Positions 47,614-54,097 of a stretch of 54,097 bases of DNA are shown one piece after another. Origin of the DNA: CAADGU01 sp964581605 (GTDB lineage Bacteria > Chloroflexota > Anaerolineae > Promineifilales > Promineifilaceae); the NCBI GenBank assembly GCA_964581605.1, contig CAZOPF010000030.1:1-54097 (forward strand), written 5' to 3'. The notes under the pieces were generated by a model. The model worked only from the letters and a program-made list of their open reading frames with translations. It did no database searches and was not told where the DNA came from. Position numbers and translations under genes: made by a program. Positions within the stretch are counted from its first letter, which is position 1; each line of letters begins with the position of its first letter.

Positions 47614-48321
47614 TTATTCCTCCTCGCCCTCTACTGCCTGATCCTGGACATCTTCATCCATGACCTCTTCGGCTTCGTCTTCAAAATCTATCTCATCTTC
47701 CAGGCTCAAAAAGCTGTTTACAACATCCAGCGCCGCCAATGGCATGACAATTTTATCGTACCCCAACAAATCCCGAATGTTCAGGTAGCTGGCGGGTAAT
47801 GCTTTCACGGCCGTCAAATTGCGCGCCGACTTCTCCACATTTTCATCCTTACCAGCCAACAGCAACAAGGCGCTGTTCTCAATCGCCAGCCGCTGCATCA
47901 AAGCCACCATCTCTTTCGTCTTCGGCGCTTCCATTGTGACCTCATTCAAGACCACAATTTCACCGTTGCTGGCTTTGGCGCTCAGCGCCGAGCGCAACGC
48001 CGCCCGCCGCATCTTGCGCGGCATATTTTTCACATACTTACGCGGTTGCGGGCCATGCGCCACCCCACCGCCCACAAAAATCGGGGCGCGGCGGCTGCCA
48101 TGACGGGCATTACCCGTCCCCTTTTGCCGGTACAGTTTGGCCCCAGAACGGCTCACTTCGGACCGTCCCTTGACCTTATGCGTCCCCAGCCGGGCATTCG
48201 ACAGTTGGCGCACCAAAGCCTGGTGCATCAAACCACGATTCACTTCTGCTTCAAAAATACTGGCGGGCAGCTCCACACTGCTCACTTCTTCGCCAGCCAT
48301 GTTAAATACAGGAACTTTCAT
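47614..48321 (-). CDS. rplD: Ribosomal protein L4 with acidic tail
   Basis: Tunnel-wall protein, 235 residues. MKVPVFNMAGEEVSSVELPA, RGLMHQALVRQLSNARLGTH and KGTGNARHGSRRAPIFVGGG are diagnostic. The last 30 residues are strongly acidic (FEDEAEEVMDEDVQDQAVEG), beyond the usual end near LGYDKIVMPLAALDVV. ATG 48321 is placed seven bases after GGAGG; two in-frame GTGs before it are too close. In E. coli L4 represses the S10 operon. Confidence 0.95.
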   Translation of the reverse strand: MKVPVFNMAGEEVSSVELPASIFEAEVNRGLMHQALVRQLSNARLGTHKVKGRSEVSRSGAKLYRQKGTGNARHGSRRAPIFVGGGVAHGPQPRKYVKNMPRKMRRAALRSALSAKASNGEIVVLNEVTMEAPKTKEMVALMQRLAIENSALLLLAGKDENVEKSARNLTAVKALPASYLNIRDLLGYDKIVMPLAALDVVNSFLSLEDEIDFEDEAEEVMDEDVQDQAVEGEEE

Positions 48322-48334
48322 CACCACGCCTCCG

Positions 48335-49003
48335 CTAACCCTTCGCCGCCTGGCGAATAATCACCAACCCGCCTTTCACGCCGGGAATGGCGCCTTTGAC
48401 AGCGATTAGATTTTTTTCCGCATCCACACGCATGACTTCCAAATTTTGCGCGGTATGGCGCTCATTACCACTGCGGCCGGCCATCTTCTTGCCCTTAAAC
48501 ACATGCCCGGTACCGGAAGTGCCGCCAATGGAACCAGGAGCACGCCACCGGTCAGATTGACCATGTGTGGTCGAACCACCACCAAAATTCCAGCGTTTTA
48601 CCACACCGGTATAACCGCGCCCTTTGGTCTTGCCGGTCACATCCACATGCTCCCCAACAGTGAACTGCTCCACCGTGAGTTGCTGCCCAACTTCATACCC
48701 TTCAGTTTCTTTGGTACGAAACTCCTTCAGATATTTGACCGCCGGAATATCACTTTTTTGTTTGCGACGAGGGTGAGTTTTGTCTGATTTTAACAGTCCT
48801 AAATGGCCCCGCTCCCCCTGCGACAAACGCTTTTCTTTGGTTGCCCCAAAGCCGATTTGCACGGCCGTGTACCCGTCCGTCTCTTTCGTCTTAACTTGTG
48901 TCACATAACATGGCCCTGCCTGAATGATGGTCACAGGCGTCACCACGCCCGTTTCATCAAACACCTGAGACATGCCAATTTTAATTCCCAGTAAACCTTT
49001 CAT
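48335..49003 (-). CDS. rplC: Ribosomal protein L3
   Basis: Early assembly protein near the peptidyl-transferase centre, 222 residues. LLGIKIGMSQVFDETGVVTP, then TGKTKGRGYTGVVKRWNF and GTGHVFKGKKMAGRSGNERH. The central extension containing HGQSDRWRAPGSIGG reaches the active site. It follows rpsJ by 74 bases. Confidence 0.97.
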   Translation of the reverse strand: MKGLLGIKIGMSQVFDETGVVTPVTIIQAGPCYVTQVKTKETDGYTAVQIGFGATKEKRLSQGERGHLGLLKSDKTHPRRKQKSDIPAVKYLKEFRTKETEGYEVGQQLTVEQFTVGEHVDVTGKTKGRGYTGVVKRWNFGGGSTTHGQSDRWRAPGSIGGTSGTGHVFKGKKMAGRSGNERHTAQNLEVMRVDAEKNLIAVKGAIPGVKGGLVIIRQAAKG

Positions 49004-49077
49004 TATACCTCCAGGACTGTCAGCAACCGGGTATTCGCTGCATCATCCTGATAACTCAAAAGAGAGTTATTCAGACA

Positions 49078-49386
49078 TTAAATCGAAATCTCAATATCCA
49101 CACCGGCCGGTAAATTCAACCGCATCAGCGTATCAATCGTCTTGGAATCGGGATTGATCACATCAATCAACCGCTTGTGCGTCCGAATTTCAAAATGTTC
49201 GTGTGAATCCTTGTCAATAAACGTGCTGCGCCGCACCGTAAACCGCTCAATCTTCGTTGGCAACGGCACCGGGCCAATCACTCGTGCGCCGGTCCGTTCG
49301 GCCGTACCCACAATGCGCTTGGCCGATTGATCCAGAACACGATGGTCGTAAGCCTTCAAACGAATACGAATTCTTTGTTTTGACAT
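49078..49386 (-). CDS. rpsJ: Ribosomal protein S10
   Basis: Small-subunit protein, also NusE in transcription antitermination, 102 residues. KQRIRIRLKAYDHRVLDQSA and GPVPLPTKIERFTVRRSTFI match. It opens the S10 portion, directly behind tuf with 52 bases between. Confidence 0.97.
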   Translation of the reverse strand: MSKQRIRIRLKAYDHRVLDQSAKRIVGTAERTGARVIGPVPLPTKIERFTVRRSTFIDKDSHEHFEIRTHKRLIDVINPDSKTIDTLMRLNLPAGVDIEISI

Positions 49387-49438
49387 ACACTACCTCAAAA
49401 ATGTGGGGTGCTGGGCAGGCCAGCGCCCCACCCTGTCG

Positions 49439-50641
49439 TTAATCCAGGATCTTCGTAATCACACCAGCGCCAACGGTCAGGCCACCTTCCCGAATGGCAA
49501 ACCGGCTGCCTTCTTCCAACGCCACCGGGGTGATCAACTCCACATTCATGTTCACATTGTCACCCGGCATCACCATCTCCACCCCCTCCGGCAAGGTGAT
49601 CTCGCCCGTCACATCCATCGTCCGAATGTAGAACTGCGGCCGATACCCAGGGAAAAACGCCTTGTGCCGCCCGCCTTCATCCTTGCGCAGCACATACACC
49701 TCGCTGGCAAACTTCTTGTGTGGTTTGATGCTGCCCGGCTTGGCCAACACCTGCCCGCGTTCAATCTCCTCCCGCGTCACACCCCGCAGCAGCAAGCCCG
49801 CGTTGTCGCCTGCTTCCACCTTCTCCAATACCTTGTGGAACATCTCCATCGAGGTCACGACCACTTTCCGGGTCGCCGCCGCCAGCCCCACAATCTCCAC
49901 TTCGTTCATCGGCAGCAGGGTGCCCCGCTCCACACGGCCAGTCACCACGGTGCCCCGCCCCTTGATGCTGAACACATCTTCCACCGGCATCAGGAACGGT
50001 TTGTCCGTCTCCCGCTCCGGCTGCGGAATATACTCGTCCACCACCCGCATCAGTTCGTAGATGGGGGCATACTCTGGGGCGTTCGGGTCGTTGCTGCTGC
50101 ACTCCAGGGCTGCCAGCGCCGAACCGCGCACGATGGGGGTTTCGTCCCCAGGAAATTCATACACGTCCAGCAGTTCTCGCAGTTCCAACTCCACCAGTTC
50201 CAGCAGCTCTTCGTCGTCCATCATGTCCACTTTGTTCAGGAAGACGACGATAGCTGGCACTTCCACCTGCCGCGCCAGCAGAATGTGTTCCCGTGTCTGC
50301 GGCATGGGGCCATCGGGAGCGGAGACGACCAGGATCGCCCCGTCCATCTGTGCTGCCCCGGTGATCATGTTTTTGATGTAGTCCCGGTGTCCGGGGCAGT
50401 CCACGTGGGCGTAGTGCCGGTGTTCGGTCTGGTATTCCACATGGCTGATGGCAATGGTGATGCCCCGTTCTTTTTCTTCGGGGGCGTTGTCAATCTGGTC
50501 GAAGGCCGAAAAATCAGCCAGCCCTTTGAGTGACAGTGCTTTGGTTATGGCCGCTGTCAGGGTTGTTTTGCCATGATCCACATGACCGATTGTCCCGATA
50601 TTGCAGTGGGGTTTTCCCCGTACAAATTTCTCTTTTGCCAT
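49439..50641 (-). CDS. tuf: Elongation factor Tu
   Basis: GTPase delivering aminoacyl-tRNA to the ribosome, 400 residues. G1 GHVDHGKTTL, G3 DCPGHRDYIKNM, G4 NKVDM and G5 region GSALAAL; domain 2 has GRGTVVTGRVERG; domain 3 ends GGLTVGAGVITKILD. A single copy is visible; the block fusA-tuf lacks the ACGGCCGT octamer common elsewhere in the window. ATG 50641 is 55 bases after fusA. Confidence 0.98.
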   Translation of the reverse strand: MAKEKFVRGKPHCNIGTIGHVDHGKTTLTAAITKALSLKGLADFSAFDQIDNAPEEKERGITIAISHVEYQTEHRHYAHVDCPGHRDYIKNMITGAAQMDGAILVVSAPDGPMPQTREHILLARQVEVPAIVVFLNKVDMMDDEELLELVELELRELLDVYEFPGDETPIVRGSALAALECSSNDPNAPEYAPIYELMRVVDEYIPQPERETDKPFLMPVEDVFSIKGRGTVVTGRVERGTLLPMNEVEIVGLAAATRKVVVTSMEMFHKVLEKVEAGDNAGLLLRGVTREEIERGQVLAKPGSIKPHKKFASEVYVLRKDEGGRHKAFFPGYRPQFYIRTMDVTGEITLPEGVEMVMPGDNVNMNVELITPVALEEGSRFAIREGGLTVGAGVITKILD

Positions 50642-50696
50642 AATTACCCTTTCCTCTTCAACTATGATCCATTAACCCGGTAACGCACGAGGGCGT

Positions 50697-52775
50697 TTAC
50701 CGGCCACCTTTAATAACTGTTTGAGCGATGGCCTCGCTCACCGGAGCATAATAGTCAAACTCCATCGTGAACGTACCCCGACCCTGTGTCATAGACCGCA
50801 AGGTGGTGGCATACCCAAACATTTCGGCCAGGGGCACACGCGCTTTAATCGCTTGCAATCCCTCTACACGTACTTCCATACCTTCAATCATCCCACGCCG
50901 AGATGAGAGATTACCAATCACGTCACCTGTGTATTCTTCCGGATTGACCACTTCCACGCGCATGATCGGTTCCAACAAGATCGGTTTGCCCTGCTGTACC
51001 CCTTCCTTTAGGGCCATCGAACCGGCGATCTTAAACGCCATTTCTGACGAGTCCACTTCGTGGAAGGAGCCGTCATATAACGTGGCTTTGAGGTCTACAA
51101 TAGGATAGCCAGCTAAAACGCCGCTTTCCAATGCTTCCATAATCCCGGCTTCTGTTGGTTTGATATATTCTTTGGGAATCACCCCACCGACAATCGCGTT
51201 TTCAAACACAAAACCTGAACCAGGATCCAATGGCTCTAGTTTGATAACAACATGCCCGTATTGCCCCCGACCGCCCGATTGGCGGACAAATCGCCCTTCT
51301 ACTTTTTCAACGGTGCGGGTGATAGTTTCGCGGTAAGCCACGCGCGGCTGCCCAACATTAGCCGCCACTTTAAACTCTCGCAGCAAGCGGTCTACCAATA
51401 CATCCAGGTGAAGTTCACCCATGCCATACAAAACAGTCTGGCCTGTTTGATCGTCTACTTTCACCTGGAAAGTGGGGTCTTCTTCGCTCAAGGCTTTCAG
51501 GGCCAACCCCATTTTTTCCTGGTCGGAATTGGTTTTTGGCTCAATAGCCATGGAAATTACCGGCTCTGGAAATTCAATCGACTCGAGGATAATGGGGCTT
51601 TTAGGATCGGCCAGGGTTTCCCCGGTAAAGGTGGTTTTGAGACCAAGTGTTGCGGCAATATCACCGGCATGGACTTCCTTCAAATCTTCTCGGTGGTCGG
51701 CGTGCATTCTCAGGATACGGCCGATACGCTCTTTCTTGCCTTTGGTAGTGTTTTGCACTGTGTCGCCACTGTTGAGGACGCCAGAGTACACACGGAAGTA
51801 GGCCAGCTTACCCACATAGGGGTCAGTCACAATCTTAAAGACCAATGCCGACAATGGTTCGGCATCACTGGCACGCCGTTCTTCGACTTGTCCATTATCC
51901 GGGTTTTGCCCCTGAATGGCCGGTACGTCTAACGGTGAGGGGAGATAATGCACGACGGCATCCAACACACGCTGGATGCCTTTGTTACGCAAAGAAGAAC
52001 CACAAAGCACAGGCGTCACCTGGCTGGCAATAGTAGCCCGGCGCAAAGCGGCCTGGAGTTCATCCACGCCAATTTCTTCGCCTTCCAGATACCGTTCCAT
52101 GAGGGAGTCATCCGTTTCAATGATGCGCTCCATCATACTGCTGCGGGCTTCTTGGGCTTCGTCTAATAAATCAGCTGGAATCTCCACTGCTTTTGGCTCT
52201 GCGCCCAGGTCTTCTTCCGTCCAGATCACGGCTTGCATTCTCAGGAGGTCAATAATCCCACGGAAGCTGGATTCACTGCCGATGGGCAGTTGAATGGCAA
52301 TGGGGTTTGCGCCCAGGCGTTGGCGAATCATGCCAACCGTGCGCACAAAATCGGCGCCTATGCGGTCCATTTTGTTAACAAAACAGATGCGCGGCACTTT
52401 ATACTCATCGGCCTGCCGCCACACAGTTTCTGACTGTGGTTCCACGCCAGCAACCGCGTCAAAAACGACGACGCCGCCATCTAAAACACGCAAACTGCGC
52501 TGGACTTCGGCCGTGAAGTCAATATGACCGGGCGTGTCAATGATGTTGATCTGGTGATCCAGCCAGGAGGTGGTGGTGGCCGCTGAGGTGATAGTGATTC
52601 CCCGCTCTTGCTCCTGCACCATATGATCCATGGTGGCGGTGCCTTCATGCACTTCGCCCATGCGGTGAATCCGACCCGTGTAATATAGAATGCGCTCTGT
52701 GGTCGTGGTTTTACCGGCATCAATGTGGGCAATGATGCCTATGTTTCTAATTCGTTCTAACGAACCCTGACTCAT
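50697..52775 (-). CDS. fusA: Elongation factor G
   Basis: Translocase GTPase, 692 residues. G1 AHIDAGKTTTTERILYYTG, G2 RGITITSAA, G3 DTPGHIDFT, G4 NKMDRIGADF, and domain IV loop GGVIPKEYIKPTEAGI. ATG 52775 follows GAGGA seven bases upstream; 25 in-frame codons before it overlap rpsG and are discarded. Standard str order rpsL-rpsG-fusA-tuf. Confidence 0.98.
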   Translation of the reverse strand: MSQGSLERIRNIGIIAHIDAGKTTTTERILYYTGRIHRMGEVHEGTATMDHMVQEQERGITITSAATTTSWLDHQINIIDTPGHIDFTAEVQRSLRVLDGGVVVFDAVAGVEPQSETVWRQADEYKVPRICFVNKMDRIGADFVRTVGMIRQRLGANPIAIQLPIGSESSFRGIIDLLRMQAVIWTEEDLGAEPKAVEIPADLLDEAQEARSSMMERIIETDDSLMERYLEGEEIGVDELQAALRRATIASQVTPVLCGSSLRNKGIQRVLDAVVHYLPSPLDVPAIQGQNPDNGQVEERRASDAEPLSALVFKIVTDPYVGKLAYFRVYSGVLNSGDTVQNTTKGKKERIGRILRMHADHREDLKEVHAGDIAATLGLKTTFTGETLADPKSPIILESIEFPEPVISMAIEPKTNSDQEKMGLALKALSEEDPTFQVKVDDQTGQTVLYGMGELHLDVLVDRLLREFKVAANVGQPRVAYRETITRTVEKVEGRFVRQSGGRGQYGHVVIKLEPLDPGSGFVFENAIVGGVIPKEYIKPTEAGIMEALESGVLAGYPIVDLKATLYDGSFHEVDSSEMAFKIAGSMALKEGVQQGKPILLEPIMRVEVVNPEEYTGDVIGNLSSRRGMIEGMEVRVEGLQAIKARVPLAEMFGYATTLRSMTQGRGTFTMEFDYYAPVSEAIAQTVIKGGR

Positions 52776-52794
52776 CAGTCGTCCTCGCTTACAC

Positions 52795-53265
52795 CTAGAA
52801 TCGGAAGTGGGAGAAGGCCCGGTTGGCTTCGGCCATACGGTGCGTATCATCCCGCTTTTTCACGGCCGTACCCTGATTCGTAGCCGCATCCATCAACTCG
52901 CCCGCCAACTTCTCGGCCATGGAGCGCCCGCTACGGGAACGTGCGGCCGTGAGCAGCCAGCGCATCGCCAGCGATACCTGACGTTCTGAATCTACCGGCA
53001 CAGGCACTTGATAGGTGGAACCACCAACCCGGCGCGGCTTCACCTCGATCTGCGGCTTCACGTTATCCAGCGCCTGCTCAAACACATCCACAGGGGAGCG
53101 TTTCGTGCGCGACTCAATCAGATCGAAGCTGTCGTACAAAACACGTTGCGCCACGCTCTTCTTCCCGTCCCGCATCAGCCGATTGACGAACATGGACACG
53201 TTCACATTGTTATATTTCAAATCAGGCTCTACAGCCCGTTTTTCTGGACGATACCTTCTTGGCAT
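52795..53265 (-). CDS. rpsG: Ribosomal protein S7
   Basis: Head-assembly protein, 156 residues. MPRRYRPEKRAVEPDLKYNN, NVNVSMFVNRLMRDGKKSVA and NQGTAVKKRDDTHRMAEANR are diagnostic. In E. coli S7 autoregulates the str operon at the rpsL-rpsG junction. It lies 28 bases after rpsL and 19 before fusA. Confidence 0.97.
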   Translation of the reverse strand: MPRRYRPEKRAVEPDLKYNNVNVSMFVNRLMRDGKKSVAQRVLYDSFDLIESRTKRSPVDVFEQALDNVKPQIEVKPRRVGGSTYQVPVPVDSERQVSLAMRWLLTAARSRSGRSMAEKLAGELMDAATNQGTAVKKRDDTHRMAEANRAFSHFRF

Positions 53266-53293
53266 TGTTTAATTCTCCGTATCCAACCAACAC

Positions 53294-53710
53294 CTATTTC
53301 GGCGTTTTTGTGCCGTACTTTGAGCGGCCTTGTTTCCGTTTATCCACACCATCGGCATCCAACGTGCCCCGGACAATGTGATAACGCACACCGGGCAAAT
53401 CCTTCACACGGCCGCCGCGCACCAAAACCACTGAGTGATCTTGCAACCGATGCCCTTCACCAGGGATATAAGCAGTCACTTCGATCCCATTGGACAGACG
53501 CACACGGGCCACTTTGCGTAGCGCCGAATTCGGTTTTTTCGGCGTCATCGTTTTTACCTGGGTACAGACACCCCGTTTTTGGGGAGCGCCTTTGGGCCGC
53601 CGGGTGCGCCGCTGGTTATAGGAATTAAATGTATATTGCAGGGCCGGAGCGGTACTCTTTTTCGACTTTGCCTTGCGGCCCTTACGTACAAGCTGATTAA
53701 TCGTAGGCAC
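53294..53710 (-). CDS. rpsL: Ribosomal protein S12
   Basis: Decoding-centre protein, 138 residues. TINQLVRKGRKAKSKKSTAP, then KTMTPKKPNSALRKVARVRL and the loop GEGHRLQDHSVVLVRGGRVK carrying the methylthiolated Asp position and the streptomycin-sensitive lysines. The start is GTG at 53710, five bases after AGGAGAAGGA. It is the first gene of the str operon, behind a clear promoter and leader hairpin. Confidence 0.97.
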   Translation of the reverse strand: MPTINQLVRKGRKAKSKKSTAPALQYTFNSYNQRRTRRPKGAPQKRGVCTQVKTMTPKKPNSALRKVARVRLSNGIEVTAYIPGEGHRLQDHSVVLVRGGRVKDLPGVRYHIVRGTLDADGVDKRKQGRSKYGTKTPK

Positions 53711-53817
53711 GTTAATCCTTCTCCTTAATCAATCACGATATTCTCGTTTCTAAAGTAAGCTGCTTGGATGGAATCTCTTCTCTGATACCGATGGCTCGCC
53801 ACCACCACCCGACAAAT

Positions 53818-53855
53818 GGAGGCCATCGTAGTTAAAAATCAACTCGATGGCCTCC
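53818..53855 (-). promoter_or_regulatory. Leader hairpin of the str operon
   Basis: An 11-bp perfect stem (53818-53828 with 53845-53855) continues, after a one-base bulge, into a four-base inner stem with a seven-base loop. It lies about 60-100 bases into the transcript and about 108 bases before the GTG of rpsL. No T-tract follows. It could bind a ribosomal protein, shield the 5' end, or pause polymerase. Confidence 0.7.
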
Positions 53856-53925
53856 CAGTTTGTTCACCTATTCAATTAGTAACTACACTGTTAGTTACAC
53901 GTGTTTGACAGACATACGAAGGGGG

Positions 53926-53953
53926 ATTCTACCACAAACCCTTGTCTTGTCAA
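53926..53953 (-). promoter_or_regulatory. Sigma70-type promoter of the str operon
   Basis: Minus strand TTGACA (53948-53953), a 16-base spacer and TAGAAT (53926-53931). The expected transcript start is near 53919, giving a leader of about 209 bases before rpsL. Confidence 0.82.
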
Positions 53954-54001
53954 ACAACGATTTAGGACTGTTTCAAAGCGCCGCCTTCACCGCCAAATGG
54001 G

Positions 54002-54007
54002 TATAAT
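54002..54007 (+). promoter_or_regulatory. -10 candidate for the right-end gene
   Basis: TATAAT lies 41 bases before ATG 54049. No clear -35 is seen at 17 bases. Confidence 0.4.
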
Positions 54008-54048
54008 TGTACTAAACTTGCTACCCGTGCAAAAAAAGGAGACCCCAT

Positions 54049-54097
54049 ATGACCCGCACCCGCTTACGCGACCTGGGCATCCACATCGGCCACTTCC
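54049..54097 (+). CDS. P1-family (S58/DmpA-like) peptidase, 3' partial
   Basis: Only 16 codons are in the window. MTRTRLRDLGIHIGHF resembles the conserved opening of P1-family peptidases (R-x-R-D-L-G-I-x-I-G), which are self-processing N-terminal-nucleophile aminopeptidases related to DmpA. AAAGGAG precedes the ATG. The catalytic residues lie outside the window, so the call rests on the opening motif alone. Confidence 0.55.
   Translation, partial: MTRTRLRDLGIHIGHF

Larger units (their letters stand above)
2821..52869. repeat. Dispersed octamer palindrome ACGGCCGT (about 80 copies)
   Basis: Copies occur inside genes and in gaps, for example at 2821, 9196, 12571, 22889, 30413, 45109 and 52862. 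In coding regions it often reads Thr-Ala-Val. About one copy is expected in 54 kb at this base composition. The arrangement is reminiscent of the HIP1 octamer of cyanobacteria. Counted by eye, so the total is approximate. Confidence 0.85.
53711..54048. other. Divergent intergenic region between rpsL and the P1 peptidase gene
   Basis: A 338-base gap with no credible gene. It holds the rpsL promoter (53926-53953), its leader hairpin (53818-53855), a palindrome-like stretch TTAGTAACTAC/GTTAGTTAC around 53876-53898, and a TATAAT at 54002 for the rightward gene. Confidence 0.8.

Noticed and set aside
49403..50533. A 376-codon open frame on the plus strand opposite tuf
   Set aside because: It is antisense to an unmistakable EF-Tu gene, its composition is His/Arg/Pro-rich as expected of a shadow frame, and no family motif is seen. 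The same applies to long antisense frames opposite the sensor kinase (23219-23953), the cysteine desulfurase (22064-22909) and the FMO (17663-18589).
52776..52850. A 25-residue N-terminal extension of EF-G
   Set aside because: It overlaps rpsG; the ATG at 52775 has the right ribosome-binding site and gives the family's usual opening.

Overview
The window is moderately GC-rich bacterial DNA and looks like Chloroflexota, probably an Anaerolineae-type lineage. This is inferred from gene content and style: Pro/Thr-rich lipoprotein and SH3 linkers, SPFH and von Willebrand proteins, several VOC/esterase genes, and a compact str-S10-spc-alpha cluster. No 16S rRNA or tRNA gene was recognised, so the placement is tentative.

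Layout. 1-3342 (+) is a xylose-type ABC importer. It opens inside a binding-protein gene whose first 60 bases repeat its own 3' end, so the binding protein is a tandem fusion. 3388-6188 (-) holds a CrtI-like FAD oxidoreductase, an SRPBCC protein and a DICT-like protein. 6415-13583 (+) holds a nucleotidyltransferase, a glycoside-hydrolase-like protein, a solute-binding lipoprotein, a small membrane protein, a coiled-coil/SPFH pair, and a thioredoxin-lipoprotein/CopC/pyroglutamyl-peptidase operon. 13591-18781 (-) holds a quinone-resistance-like VOC/esterase/ring-cleavage set, a ParB-fold protein with a UspA-like end, and a flavin monooxygenase. 18992-32364 is mixed: sulfotransferase, FdrA, cysteine desulfurase, sensor kinase, RelBE-type module, enolase, ClpP-like protease, a VWA protein with a 37-residue membrane protein, isochorismatase-like hydrolase, SH3 protein and a MazG fusion. 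32502-53710 (-) is one long ribosomal cluster from rpsL to rpsI with fusA, tuf, secY, adk, rpoA and truA. The window ends in the first codons of a P1-type peptidase.

Two genome-wide signals stand out. The palindrome ACGGCCGT occurs about 80 times by eye where about one is expected, recalling the cyanobacterial HIP1 octamer; it is sparser in the ribosomal cluster and absent from the fusA-tuf block. Many intergenic gaps carry hairpins built from 7-9 base tandem words, and these repeatedly begin on, or supply, the stop codon of the gene before them. The words differ between loci but the architecture is shared. Two loci (4848-4950 and 15904-16003) carry near-identical copies.

Regulatory signals that can be read include sigma70-type promoters for the str operon, enolase, isochorismatase-like and SH3 genes; likely leaderless starts for the nucleotidyltransferase and sulfotransferase; a strong hairpin in the rpsL leader; and intrinsic terminators after rpsI, clpP and the SH3 gene. 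Four genes of the ribosomal cluster (rpsC, rpsD, rpoA, truA) start with TTG, each behind a good ribosome-binding site.
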